Assembly (NCBI RefSeq): GCF_000276665.1
Contig: NW_004955426.1
Coordinates: forward strand, 1,044,919-1,108,918
From: Chinchilla lanigera
Lineage: Eukaryota > Chordata > Mammalia > Rodentia > Chinchillidae
Direction of reading: 5' to 3'
Length of the DNA stretch: 64,000 nt
The notes under the pieces were generated by a model. The model saw only the letters and a list, made by a program, of their open reading frames with translations, had not been told where the DNA came from and made no database searches. The translations under genes and the position numbers were made by a program. Positions 1 to 11,105 of this stretch are shown here, piece after piece (position 1 is the stretch's first letter; every line of letters begins with the position of its first letter).

Positions 1-1071
1 ACATAAAAGGCAAAAAGAAAAAATAACAGAGTGTGATTCGGCAATGCTTCATTTACTTTTCCTTGAAGTGATTTTTCTACATACAAGACATTACTCAAAT
101 TTTCTCCTATAATAATTGAACTAGAGTACAATGAAGATTGGGAGTAGTGGGGAGGAGAAAGAGAAAGAATGGAGATGGGAGAGGGAGAAAGAAGAAAGCC
201 AGGCACTACTCATTCATGGCTTTCCTTTTGTTCATCCTTCTTATCAGCCCAAGCTCAGAGGGCTCTGCCCTGGCTCATTTCTGCTTTGTTCTGTGAATGA
301 AGAGTTATGCCCGCAACATGATACAACAATCACAGTCTCCACTGTCAGTCAGATGCAAGGAATTGTGCTGTCACTGAAGGAAAACTCACTCTTTATAGCT
401 CAGCTTTCCTGCTCATCAAGACCCAGTACTCATTTCCGCTGCCGTATGTTTTCAGGAACATGTAAACTGATGTTTCGGCTTAAGGTACATCTTAATGCAT
501 GCACTGTGAGTCCAGGCAAGCTCACAAAATACAATGCATTGGCTCTCTGGAAGCATATTCATGAAAGCTAGGCTTTCACCTGGCAGATACATTGCTGCTC
601 TTCCTGTTAATGTGCAGGGGTTGGGGGATAGCAGAGCCCGTCTGCTGCACAGGCCTCAGCTCACTCTCAGACTCCTGGAAACTGGTCTCCTTGGTTGCGG
701 AGGTAACTTTTGTCTGTTGCTTTCCAAATTTATTGTGGAGACAAGGAGACAGCTGCGCCTACCCCAAAGTTCTCTTTTTAGGAAAGAATAAGGATTTGAG
801 TGTGAGGTCTCACTAAATAAATGGTCTAACAGTCACAGGCATAAAAATCATTTTAGAAACCATGAGTTGAAGTGTGTACTCATGTTCTTCAGGAATTTAA
901 AGCGCATCTTCCAAGAAATTATTGCTGAGATCCTTTATATCCATTTGTCCATTCACTTCTGCAAATGTTGTTTGAAAATCACTCCCTCTACTTCCTTGGT
1001 AGGAGTTTTTTGTTCACTCTTGCCCAGCGGCATAAAGAGCTCTGCTCCTGAAAGATAACAACTTCTCACCA
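1..1071. other. Unclassified noncoding DNA with a GA-rich tract
   Basis: No recognisable exon, RNA gene or repeat family. A purine-rich low-complexity tract (GGAGAAAGAGAAAG-like) lies at about 145-200. A 146-codon open frame from 131 overlaps it and has no domain I recognise, so I do not call it a gene. Confidence 0.5.
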
Positions 1072-1530
1072 CACAGTAGTGCTCCATTGTGTGTCAGTAC
1101 CACAAATACCATATTTTCTTTATCCATTCATCTTTTGATGGACATACAGGCCACTTCCAAGATTTAGCTGTTATGAATTGCACTGCTACAGACATAGGTA
1201 TGCGTGTGTCACTGTAATATGATGTCTGTAACACTTTCTGGAAGAGACCTTGAAGGGGAATTGCTGAGTTGAACGTAATTTTTATTTAAAAAGGATAAAT
1301 CTGAGTCATTCACAGGAACATGGATGCACTTTGAGTTCATAATGTTAAGTGAAAGAAATCACACACACAAACAAATATTGCATGGTTTCTCTTGCATGAG
1401 AAATGCAGAGCTTCCATAAATTAAAGAGTAAAATAAAAGACAGGTAAGAGATGGAGGAGGGGGATTAGAAATAAAAAGAATTCAGATGTGTCATGCACAT
1501 GTACCCATATGTACTAAATAAGTAAGTGCC
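1072..1530 (+). mobile_element. 5'-truncated L1 with inverted 5' segment (twin-priming structure)
   Basis: Bases 1072-1262 match the C-terminal part of L1 ORF2 on the minus strand (the complement of the TACTACTCAGCC / GGATAAAGAAAATATGGTA region). Bases 1280-1530 match the next part of L1 on the plus strand (GGAACATGGATG, then AAGTGAAAGAAATCA and a G-rich 3'UTR start near 1450). In L1 order the two pieces are neighbours, so the 5' piece is inverted against the 3' piece. This is the known outcome of twin priming during L1 insertion. No clear poly(A) tail or target-site duplication was seen, which fits an old copy. Confidence 0.6.
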
Positions 1531-2505
1531 CGTTGACAAAGATTCTCTCTTGGTCGGTCTATCAGAATTTATCAGTTTAAAGAATCCCCCTTTATCCCTC
1601 GTATTTTCTCTTAATTATTTTCTACCCAGAAAGGGTCCTCCAGTTGGGTTTACATTGTACTGTTGCCCTCTGGAAATTCTTCAGTCTGTCTTTGAGCTTG
1701 TGTTTTGCAAGTGAAATCTGACGGAGCAGTGGCTCCTGAGTGGAAGACATGGGGCTGGGCGCTGTCTATGTGTCCTGTGTTTCTTGCTGCTTCTTTCACG
1801 TACAAGGTTTGCAATGCCCGTGGGGCCACTGTGTGTTGTGGAAACTGAGGCAGACTGAAAGCATAGGGAAGGCAAGCACATCCCTCAGAACCAGAACTTG
1901 CTGCCAATAAAAAAATGCAAGATCAAGGACGGGCATCATCTCCTCTCCTATCCATGTTTCTCCCCTATGCCAGCCAACCTTCCAAGCTGAAAATCAGGAG
2001 CAAGAAGGAAGTTACAGCAACCTCAGTTCCATTTCCTGTTAGATCCTTCTTACTCATAGTAAGGGAACATAGGTAGAAGATATGCATAACAGAAGGTGAA
2101 ACAAAAACAACTGAGACAGCACGTACAATGTTTTCACTGCAAAGATGAGATACATGTGCAGGCATGGCTGTGAAATTTGAACTCTGTACTCTCAGTGATT
2201 CTGGGCACAAGTTAAACGCTCTTACACATGCAATTAACTCTCAAATAGCAAAACAAAGATGAGTAGTAAGATTCATGTTAGTAATTTAAAATTTTATTTT
2301 TTAAAAGTTAGAATTCAATAGGAAGTTGAGGGGTACACCATGAAAAAAACAATTTTTTTTTTATTTTAAAGAGAGAAAAAACCAATAAAAATGATATAGA
2401 ATTTCAAAACAAGGTGATAGGAAATTAACAATGGTTATCATGTTGTGTATTGTTATTTTTAAAGCAGTTGCTCAGATTACCAGATACAGGCAAGCAAAAT
2501 TATTT
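1531..2505. other. Unclassified noncoding DNA
   Basis: I see no recognisable gene or repeat apart from AT-rich low complexity around 2285-2380. The short open frames on both strands lack recognisable motifs. Confidence 0.4.
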
Positions 2506-2703
2506 TTGGTTGTACCAAGGATTGAACCCAGGGCCTTCCTACTGAGATACATCACCTACTCAACTGTATTTTTTTAAAGAATTATTTTGAGACAGAATGT
2601 AATTAAGTCACTAAGTTCCCCAAGATTGGCTCAAACATGGGATCTTTTCTGGCCCAGCCTCCCCAGATGCTGGGCTGCAGGCTGGTGTCACCATGCAGAG
2701 CTC
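2506..2703 (-). mobile_element. B4 SINE (B1-like plus ID-like), old
   Basis: Read on the minus strand this is a B1-like (7SL-derived) half followed by an ID-like (tRNA-derived) half, the defining order of rodent B4. On the plus strand the ID part appears first (ATTGAACCCAGGGCCTT at about 2522, then a decayed ACTGAGATACATC). A T-rich linker and the B1 part follow (TTTTGAGACAGAATG, then CCAGCCTCCCCAGATGCTGGG). It is diverged and has no clear target-site duplication. Confidence 0.75.
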
Positions 2704-3185
2704 CATGGCATATCTTCTCTGTTTTTGAACAACTGGCTCTCTTTACACTGGGCATTGTGAATGATGTGAATGTCATCTATCTCAGACAGTCACTGTGGGA
2801 ATCAAATAAAAATGTATCTGAAAGTCCCTGCTGCAAGTAGGATACTCTGAATTCCTCCTGGGCCTCCTCTCAGCTGCACTGTATCACACCACTTCCTCCC
2901 GCTCCTCAGATCTGCAGTGATCCTGCCCTAATCAACTCTCTCCAGTGTCACTGGGATCTGGTCAAGCAGTCCTAATTCAAAAGCTATCCATGATTGCCCA
3001 CTGCTATGAATGCAAACCAAGCTGTTCTGTAGAGCATGCTCACTCTGGGAGGAACCCCCTGAAGTACCTCAAGGACCCCATCTCAGCTGCCTGCAATGGA
3101 GAGGGCTGACAGCCTTTGCACCCTCTGAGACCCCATAGCAGCTCTGCCACTTATCAAAACATGCCAGGATGACTGTTTTTAACAT
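2704..3185. other. Unclassified noncoding DNA
   Basis: Slightly GC-richer than its surroundings. No gene or repeat signature recognised. Confidence 0.35.
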
Positions 3186-3300
3186 TTGTCTTTGCCCAAA
3201 ATATGAACTCCTTGAAGTTAGAGAGCAAGTGGGATTTATCTTTGCTACCCACATTTGAAAACTCCGATGGGCACTCATAAAACATGCACTCGCAGGTGGA
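3186..3300 (+). mobile_element. L2-like LINE 3' fragment
   Basis: The stretch AATATGAACTCCTTGAAG, followed by an AGCAAGTGGGATTTATCTTTG-like run, resembles the 3' end of L2 (the 'gaactccatgagggcagggac...' segment). It is short and diverged, so the family assignment is tentative. Confidence 0.4.
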
Positions 3301-3732
3301 AGTCTGCACAGGTGGTTCATGGAGGGCTTTGTCTCACATAGTAAGTACAGCCTTTACCCATTTCACTGAATTTTGTCTTCCTTAGAATTGTTTTGTGACA
3401 AAAGGACTGCAACACTTTTATTATACTTCTGTCATAAAGCAGGACTGGAATAATTAATTAATCTCCTGAGTGCATATTTTGATTTGTACAGCTTCATTTA
3501 GAAAAAAAAAAATCACAAATCAGTGCCTGAGTTCTGACACATGCCACTTTACCATTGCCTTACATACTAGATAAATACTTTAAGGACACTTGTTATTTAA
3601 CAGTGTACTGTGGAAAATTCATTTATTAAAAAATACAATTTTTCCACACACCTACATTTACACTTTTTTCTTAAAGTCAAGGGACCCCCTGTTCCATGAT
3701 CAAAGAGAAAACCATCCTGGGAAATATTATTC

Positions 3733-3766
3733 ATGTGTGCATGTGTGTGTGTGTGTGTGTGTGTGG
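3733..3766. repeat. (TG)n microsatellite
   Basis: An alternating TG run with flanking imperfect units (TGTGCATG before, TGTGGTGTGG after). Confidence 0.95.
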
Positions 3767-5017
3767 TGTGGTGTTCACATATAATGCAAACTTATTCTTT
3801 TTAAATACCACTATTTTCTAATTTATAGTAATCATCTCTTGTTTTTCAGCTCTTGTACTCTCTTTATCCTAGAGACCAGAAAAACTAATTTTTCTCTCCC
3901 TAACTAAACCTCTGCAATATTTTGTTCATTCAAGCTTCCTCTGAAATGAAACATTATTTTCATTTAGAAACGTTCCACATGTGTTCCTAGTGGCTTCTAG
4001 TTGGGGATGCCCATAAGGTAAATCAGAACTCAGCAGTGTCACTTGCCATTAGTATGTCCCTGCCTGCTCTTGAGGTTGCCATGTTTGCTTAAAGAAACAG
4101 AGCAGACAGAGCAGGACCCAGATACAGCTCTGATGAACCAGCTCAGGAAATTCACAGCCAGCAAGGACATGCTTCATTCTTAATTTGTTGATTTAATCTA
4201 GCTAGTGAAGAACCGAGCAAATCCTCATCACCTAATGTGCTTAATGGTCTAAATGAAATGAGTTGGTGGTGTTGATTTAGTTCCTCTTGGACCATTTTGA
4301 AGTCATGCAGCCACTGATGAATTGCTCAAGTGAGCCCTTCTCTCAGAAAATGCAGCATGGCAGAAGAGACTCTGGCATTTTGTAGCAAAGTAAAATGATG
4401 AGTCTGTAGGAGGTGTGTTCTCACCATTCTCCAAAGACAAGTCATTATCAACCTAGGAGAAAATAATCCTTCAATGAGGAGGAGACAACCAGCAAAGTGA
4501 ATGTAATCTCTGTTTGGTGTTGGTTGTAATGGTGATGTTGATTTGTATTTTTCTTGCTGAAAAATAAAGCAATCTTTTTCTTTAACTATTCAGAATTAAT
4601 GTGAAAAACACAGACAAAAAATATACAATGTTGACATGGAACAGAAAACAGAATGAGCCGAGTGCCCCAGACTCTGGTAAAATATATAGTTCTCTTGCTG
4701 CACTGTAAATGTGGTTAACAGTTCAAAACTAATGATGTAGATGAGGACAATTTAGTACCTGTCTTTAAAAGGGCTAAAGAGAATTAAAAACTGTATTTCC
4801 TTTTTTGTCTTCTTTGATTTTTATAATATAGGGAAATGCTAAAAAACCAAATCCTATCAATATTGAGAATTTCATATAATTATTACACTATCATGGGAAA
4901 TGAGTTCATTTTCCTCCACCATGAAAGGACAGTGAATGTCAATATACTAAACAGATGAAAATGTGTGTTTATTTTGCCATCATCTGCTGAACCTTTGTGT
5001 TAACATATTCATACATG

Positions 5018-5018
<1 letters not shown>

Positions 5019-5066
<48 letters not shown>
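5019..5066. repeat. (CA)n microsatellite
   Basis: About 20 CA units ending in an ATACACC interruption. The open frames rich in T-H or I-H across it are artefacts of the repeat. Confidence 0.97.
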
Positions 5067-5589
5067 CCCACTACCACGACTATCAACACCAACAAAAACA
5101 GAACTCTTCTTGTCTTTATTTAGAATTTGGGACAATATCTTGTGTCACTAATAGAGAACAGAAACGCCAGTATTTAGCTTTAAGTTTAGAACATAGAAAA
5201 CAGTTTCAGTTAATCTGGATGAAATAAACTATACATAAGTATCATACTTTATATTCCCTTTTTTCTCCTTCTTGAAGATTCAATCAAGAAACTGTCATGC
5301 TATAAATAAGAATTGTGTGTTTCATAGGAATAAGCACCTGAATATGACTTGGTTTTTAAGGGCATCATCATTATTTGGAAGGCAGAATAAATCTATACTA
5401 TCTGTTGAGAATTAGAAATCCACAGAAAGGTCAGAAAGCCAACAATAGTTGTTGAACTCATGTCCAGTGTGGAAGCTAATCCATGTTAAACAAGTCAAAC
5501 TAGTTAAACTAGGTAGACTTAGGTGAGCAATGTATGTGATGGATTAAAGTTAGCCAAAAATATTCTCACCACTTCATCCACTGAGAAGA

Positions 5590-6057
5590 GATGTACATTT
5601 TTCTCCATTTAGTGAATCTGGACTTGCCAATGCACATTTAGACCAGTGACACCCAGCACTGTAATTTTCTCACCTCTTCAGGCTGGGCCTTGAGAGACCT
5701 ACTGCTGTAACTTCCCTTCATGACAGAATGTCCCTTCTGGGAAGTCACCTTCTAAACAAGAAGTTTGACAACTTTGTGACAACCATGTTATGAGGAAGCC
5801 CAAGTAGCCATGTAGAGAGATGGGCCACAGAGAAGAGCATTCAGGTACCAGATATGTGAGAGAAGCCTTGGATGTTCTTTTCAAGCCCAGCCTGTCGAGT
5901 GACTGATCTCCATTAGTGCCTTTTGTAGTGAAAGACATGTCTACATATGCCCTGCCTGGATCCTAGACCCACAGGCTCCTAAGCAAGGAAGATGCTGTTG
6001 TGAGAGACCCTGGGCTTTGGGAAAGTTTTCTGAACAGTAACAGATAACCAAAACAAT
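5590..6057 (+). mobile_element. Probable old MaLR (MLT1-like) LTR
   Basis: The order of motifs fits an MLT1-type LTR: GGGCCTTGAGAGACCT near 5685, GAGGAAGCCCAAG-like and CCATGTAGAGAGATGGG segments around 5792-5825, and an end resembling CAGATAACCAAAACA near 6043-6057. Strong divergence makes the boundaries approximate. Confidence 0.45.
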
Positions 6058-7214
6058 GTGCACAGTATGGAGCACTCTGAGGCAGCCAACAATTGTCCAT
6101 TAAATGGATTAAATGTTTGACTTTTAAATCTGCAAGGCATAATGGATTTCTGGATTTTTCTTCTAAGAAAAAGATGATTGGAACAATACAGGGCTAATCA
6201 GTCCCTATCTGCTCACTGCATTCTGAGCTCATTAGTATGCTACTTTATTGTATGACTGACTAAAATGGGGATGCACACTAAATGCATGCCAGACTATGAG
6301 TTTCTGAAGTTGAGATTTAAAAAAAGGATGCTTAAGTCCTAGTACCATATGGAGAATTATATCTTGAAATAGAAACAACATATACAATATAAATTAATTG
6401 CTACTAACATAGACAGAATTTTAGATTAGCATAAATTAAGTACAGGAGGACATGGATGCGGAAAATAATCCAAAGGAGGTGAACATCACCAGAGAAGATA
6501 TCCTGGCAGAAATGTGGTTTGGGGCAGATCTTGAAATAGATAATGAGATACAGTTAGATAGTAGGAAGGAGAGGAATTGTGTTACAGTATTGACATGAAA
6601 GATTTCTAATACAAGATAAAATGAAAGAAAAATAAAAATCCAAAACTTACTTAAATTTAACATTTCTAGACACTACAGATGGGTGGAGTTAGCTGCTACG
6701 AGGACAGTTCAGCCCTTGAAGTAGTTCTCAGTCTTTCAGTGCAGATGGGAGGGATGAGGGTGATAATTGCAACAGCTTAGAGATGTTGCAGATATTTTAG
6801 AAAGAGTCTCTGTCATAGGATAAACCAAATACAATAATGACACCACCCAGATTAGCAAAGAGACTGTGATAACATAAGGGCAGCTTGCTTTTTTATTATT
6901 ATTCTAATTTTCTGTGTGCGCATGTGTTTACAATCACGCATATTTTAATATGTTAGGTATCTTTAGAAAGAAGTCTGTTGAAAATGTTACTTAATGAAAT
7001 TTACAGAAAAAAATAATTTCCGCAGAACAGGAAAACCAACTTCTGTGAAAGAAAAACAAAAACAAAATTTGTGTGTATTTGCTCCACATCAAATTTTTCA
7101 TTGGAATCTTATTTTAATGCCACTGTATCACCTTTCTTTAAGGTTATTACATAAATAGTAAATACTTGAATTTAAAAAATGAGCAATAACATAAAATTAC
7201 TGAGCATCACAGGT
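6058..7214. other. Unclassified AT-rich noncoding DNA
   Basis: No gene or confident repeat. The part around 6440-6850 faintly resembles the ancient interspersed repeat called at 37205, but is too degraded to assign. Confidence 0.35.
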
Positions 7215-7291
7215 CAAAAAAAAAAAGTAAATTAAAACCAATGAAATACTGCTTCACATCCACTTGACTATTAAATATCCCCCTGAACTGA

Positions 7292-7367
<76 letters not shown>

Positions 7368-8085
7368 GGACATTACTAAATGTTAGCAAGATTGTAGAGC
7401 TACTTAAACCTAAATACACTGTTGGGGGAAAAACTAAGCAGTTTACTGAAAACAACATCTGGTTTATCCAGTGATCAAGATAGTCTATTTATTGATGTAT
7501 TTATTATTTTATTTAATTCAATCCAAGTTATTTTCCCAAGAACTACAAGATACATACACACAAAAGAGTTTTAACAAGAATGTTCTTAGTAGCTTAATTC
7601 ATAAATTTCCCCAAACAGGAAAAAGTTCAGATATTCATCAGCAGGAGAGTGAATAATCAACTGGTATTACATTTATGCAACAGATCACCATCTAGAAATG
7701 CCAAGAGCAGAACTGCTGATACTTGCAAGAGCAAGGGGAAATTAAGAAGCTTCTTACTCAGGGATAAAAGCTTTATGCAAAATAATCTATCCATTTTTTT
7801 AGTGGAATTTTATGGACTTCTCAAATGCGCAAAACTAATGCATGGTGGGGAAACACAGCAAATAGCCAAACGAACAACCAACCAGAGCTGCCTTTGAGTG
7901 ATGATAAGGTGGGGTTTTCCTGGGAAGAAACTTTAATAAACTTCCTGGGCTGATGGTGGAATGTTGCATCTTGACAGAGGTTTGGGATATACATTTGTAT
8001 GCATGTGTTAAAATCTGTTGAATTGTACCCTTGGGATTTGTGCATCTCCTTATATGTACATTGTACCTTGAAGGAAAAAATAATT
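7215..8085 (+). mobile_element. Ancient L1 (L1M-type) ORF2 end and 3'UTR
   Basis: The order follows the 3' part of L1: an AAACCAATGAAATACTGCTTCA-like segment, a TGTTAGCAAGATTGTAGAG segment (7381), a GTTCTTAGTAGCTTAATTC segment (7582), CAGATATTCATCAGCAGG (7627), then the L1M-type 3' end (GTTGAATTGTACCC near 8018, TGTACATTGTACCTTGAA near 8053). A TG/TA microsatellite interrupts it at 7291-7363. Many stop codons and indels mean no coding potential. Confidence 0.7.
7291..7363. repeat. Compound (TG)n(TA)n microsatellite inside L1
   Basis: ATATATAT is followed by about 19 TG units and then about 12 TA units. It lies inside the old L1 ORF2 segment. The I-Y and T-H rich open frame across it is an artefact. 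Confidence 0.95.
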
Positions 8086-8343
8086 GGAACTGACATTAAA
8101 TAGTGAGCTCTGGTTGGTATGCATGATAACATGATGCAGTATACTAGTAAGATGAAGTATGCTAGTATTTTTTACTCTGTATGGAATGTAGCAAAAAGTA
8201 TAATGGATAAGCATTTGGAAAGAGATGGATACATAAGTACATGGCTATTTCTTGTTAAATTCTTTCAACATTTATATGTGTAATTTTTCTTTCAAAATTA
8301 AATGCTGGAGAAGAATCACCTACTGTATTAAAATATGGCAAAT
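8086..8343. other. Unclassified AT-rich DNA
   Basis: Nothing recognised between the old L1 3' end and the left target-site duplication of the ID insertion. Confidence 0.4.
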
Positions 8344-8358
8344 AACAAGTTCCATACT
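8344..8358. repeat. Left target-site duplication of the ID-L1 insertion
   Basis: AACAAGTTCCATACT, repeated exactly at 8510-8524. It brackets the whole insertion, including the L1-derived stretch. Confidence 0.93.
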
Positions 8359-8509
8359 TGGGGCTGGGGATTTAGCTCAGCGGCAAAGCGCCTGCCTGGC
8401 AAGCGCAAGGTCGTGAGTTCGGTTCCCGGTACCGGAAAAAAACCAAAAAACCATCAACTGAAATGGCCTCAATTCACCAATCAAAAAAAAAAAAAAAAGA
8501 AAAAAAACA
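8359..8509 (+). mobile_element. Young ID SINE with L1-derived 3' extension
   Basis: Bases 8360-8435 are an ID element derived from a tRNA gene. The pol III A box (TAGCTCAGCGG, 8373-8383) and a B-box-like AGTTCGGTTCC (8416-8426) are readable. CpGs are largely kept, so the copy is recent. An A-rich linker (8436-8450) follows, then 8449-8486, which aligns without gaps to L1 ORF2 at 12343-12380 with 33 of 38 bases identical. A 3' A-rich tail comes last. No TTTT pol III terminator occurs on the sense strand inside the insertion. A 15-bp perfect target-site duplication flanks the entire unit, so it was inserted in one event. I infer a read-through or template-switch chimera. ID elements encode no protein and use L1 machinery. 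Confidence 0.9.
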
Positions 8510-8524
8510 AACAAGTTCCATACT
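8510..8524. repeat. Right target-site duplication of the ID-L1 insertion
   Basis: Exact copy of 8344-8358, directly after the A-rich tail. Confidence 0.93.
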
Positions 8525-8787
8525 CATGGCTCAGTTGTATTATGTGGTGCATCTGAAAGGAAAACATAAACTTGCCCAGTAAAGAGCTTGCATAGTCTAA
8601 TCTAACTGCATAGCTACATAAAAATACAATATGTACAAGTAAAATACACATACAAATAATAATTAGCAAAATGCTTGACATTATTTTCTCCAGCCATACT
8701 TCACATAATATACTTTGGTTAACAATATAGATATCAGAGATGTTCAATGTGAGGAGTGGAAAGGCTTTTTTGATTGATGTGCATTTA

Positions 8788-8960
8788 GGGGTTGGTGAAC
8801 GTTTTCTGTGAAGAGCCAGATGTTTCAGATTGTATAGGGCAAGGTTTCTACTGCAGTTAAGTAACTCTGGGGTTGAAAGTCAGCAGTAGCCACAGAGAAA
8901 ACCTAGCACATGAGCATGGCCATGCTCCCATACAAGTGTATTTACAGAAACAGACAGGAG
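8788..8960. mobile_element. hAT (Charlie-type) nonautonomous DNA transposon remnant
   Basis: GGGTTGGTGAACGTTTTCTG followed by TGAAGAGCCAGATG resembles the left end of a common mammalian hAT-derived MER element ('ggggttggcaaac...aaagggccaga'). The part to about 8960 keeps 'cagccacag'- and 'gtatttacagaaacagacagg'-like segments. The subfamily cannot be named with certainty. Confidence 0.6.
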
Positions 8961-9954
8961 AGGTTGTACCTTTGGAAAGTACAAGCAGGGCTCAGAATAT
9001 CTACCATGGTCTCTATGCCTAATCTGTGCTCATCACTGTACAGAAGGGGAGGGATCCAATGACAAGCAGCACCCTCTTTTCAGGTGCATAGGAACTCAAA
9101 GGCCAGGCCAGTGCTGCAGTTGGGAACCAAGTCTAATATGGGGGCACCAGTGACAGTGTTGGGAATGACTGGTTCATGCTAAGCAATGTCACAGGAAAGC
9201 TGGCATGTGAGGTGGTCTGCAAAGGCTGAGAGGATTTTGATAAACAAATAGCGATAAATTAGCTAGAGTTGAGTTCAAATGCACCAAAGTACAGAGCACT
9301 TAATGCTGAATGAGGACATGACTGTAAATCCACAGGACTTGTCTGAGACAAGGACAGTGTTCTGGTGTGCCTAGGGCAAAGGGGACCTTAGAGAAGGAAA
9401 AACAGAGAGGGGTAGAAGGAGACAGTCCCACAGGGCCAACTGGGGCCAGTTTGCAAGAAATCCTAACAGCCAATATTTTGCAAATATTTTGGAAAGACTT
9501 GAGTATCTCTGTAGGTGAGACAGTGGCCTGATTCAAGAGTGTGTTAAAAAGAATTTCCCACAAGCACTTTCACACAAGCATCATAACCTTATCTGTGGCT
9601 AATGCTCTTCTGATGCACCAGATTTCCCAATCTGTGGCTTTGCAGTTCTTAGAGGGTTCAGTAGAGGCTGTTGTGCAGCCTCTGTGATCAGCAGGCATAG
9701 GTTCACACAGTGTGTCTGACCACATGCTGAGAGACCCTGAGAGTCCATCCAGAACTGATGCTGAGCATCCATGCCTGGAGAGGAATGCTAAGGGGATATC
9801 AAAGGCACAACAAACATGCAGCTGCCCATTGCCAGACTGGATCTACAAACCTGGACAAATAGAACCTTTCCCTCAAAGGACTTTTGTGCGGTGAAAGCAA
9901 TTCAATAAAGAAAATACAACTACAAACATATCAATTGCATTTTTAAATTTGGGT
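8961..9954. other. Unclassified noncoding DNA
   Basis: No recognised gene or repeat. Composition is slightly GC-richer than the surrounding AT-rich DNA. Confidence 0.35.
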
Positions 9955-10160
9955 TTACTAAAGTATTCAACCAACAAGTGAATCTATGTGTATCTACCAC
10001 CTACTGGGAACTCTTTCAGCTGCTGAGGATTCCAAGACAAAGATAGAAGGAGGTGCCAGCACGAATATAGATTAAACAAAGACAATTAGGGTGGCTGTCT
10101 AGGAAAGGTTCCAGGAATTTTTTGGGAGTATCCAATTTCTCATGCAAGAACTGGGCAAAT
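9955..10160 (+). mobile_element. Partial copy of an ancient mammalian interspersed repeat
   Basis: The order 'attcaac...agtgaatc...ctacc...ctgctgaggattccaagacaaa', then GGTGGCTGTCTAGGAAAGG, matches the start and middle of the same repeat family as 37205-37745. I know the consensus by its wording ('ttcaacaaatatttattgagcacctac...') but cannot assign a secure family name. Confidence 0.45.
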
Positions 10161-10167
10161 GGTGTTG

Positions 10168-10250
10168 GGAAATACACGAGTGCTTGGAGACAGAGCACAT
10201 GCCTAGCATCAACTAAATCCTGGGTTCAATCCCAGCACAACCCCTGCCTC
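10168..10250 (+). mobile_element. Old ID-like SINE
   Basis: GAGCACATGCCTAGCATC followed by CCTGGGTTCAATCCCAGCAC is the 3' two thirds of an ID element, including the B box (GGTTCAATCCC, near 10223). The A-box half is degraded. Confidence 0.7.
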
Positions 10251-10582
10251 CAATTTGTATGTAATTTCATCATCACACATGTTAAAAAGTATGAGTTTTA
10301 AAAGGTTATTAAAATGATTGCTACATTTGTAGTGACAAGAGTTTTAAAAATAGAAGAAACAAGTCACCAAGAAAAAATACAATTGTTAAACTTTGTGCTT
10401 TACAGATTATGAATGGAGAATATTTGTGTAGTGTCATGTATACAGTAGATTATTATTATCAGTGACATTAATTAGAGCAGAAAGGTTAATCAGGATTTAC
10501 AAAAGTATACATTTAGTCCTTTCAAAAACTCCTTAACCTTTATGATAGAAGACAGTACATAGTCCTACTTAAAGGACTTGCA
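10251..10582. other. AT-rich unclassified DNA
   Basis: Nothing recognised. Confidence 0.35.
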
Positions 10583-11105
10583 TCTTTTTTTCTTCCACAT
10601 TTTTACTGATTATACAACTTAACAGGTTATATTTTGGCAGAGTTTTGTATGCACTAACCACTTTCAGTAACCATCAGCTGCCTTGCTCTGCCCTCCTCCC
10701 CTAGTTTTACATGTTTTATGAGGAGGAGTTTCCTCCTCCTCCTAATTTGCTCGTATTTGTCCCTTCATTATTCACTCTCACATCCCTCCACCTCACACTT
10801 ATTCCTTCCCTCTTGTCTAAATCTCCCTTCTTCCTTCTTGTCCTCACTTTTACATTCTACTGCATTCCATTCCATTATGAGAACATTCAATACTGCCTTT
10901 CTGAGGCTGGCTTATTTCATTCAACATGATGGTCTCCAGAGCCATCCTGGAAGACGACACTGGAAAATAGGAAGACTCCCATTTTCATAGGTTGGCACAA
11001 TTAGTAGTGCCTAAATGGCCATAGTATCAAAAGTGACATATAGAATAAGTGGAATGCTCATTGAAATACCAATGAAGTTCTCCAAAGATATAAAAAAATT
11101 CTAAA
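10583..11105 (-). mobile_element. L1 remnant in two opposed segments (probable 5' inversion)
   Basis: Bases 10583-10960 are an L1 3' end on the minus strand: a T-run at 10586-10592 (the poly(A) complement), a pyrimidine-rich stretch (10725-10850, complement of the L1 3'UTR polypurine tract), and GGCTTATTTCATTCAACATGATGG (10909-10932), the complement of the ORF2 end. Bases 10985-11105 are ORF2 on the plus strand (TTCATAGGTTGGCAC, ATGCTCATTGAAATACCAATG). The opposed arrangement fits an L1 on the minus strand with an inverted 5' piece, but the two pieces are about 1 kb apart in L1 order and no clean target-site duplication was seen. Two separate events remain possible. Confidence 0.55.

Larger units (their letters stand above)
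3301..5585. other. AT-rich noncoding DNA with two dinucleotide repeats
   Basis: No gene seen. It contains a TG repeat (3733-3766) and a CA repeat (5019-5066), listed separately. The part from about 4180 to 4420 is of even composition, free of recognised repeats and has no long open frame. It is a candidate conserved noncoding element by appearance only. Confidence 0.4.

Noticed and set aside
131..571. 146-codon plus-strand open frame
   Set aside because: It starts in a GA-rich low-complexity tract, has no recognisable domain, and is a length expected by chance in this much DNA.
8360..8435. tRNA gene-like sequence with A and B boxes
   Set aside because: It is an ID SINE: it matches the other ID copies in the window, has an A-rich tail and lies inside a target-site duplication.
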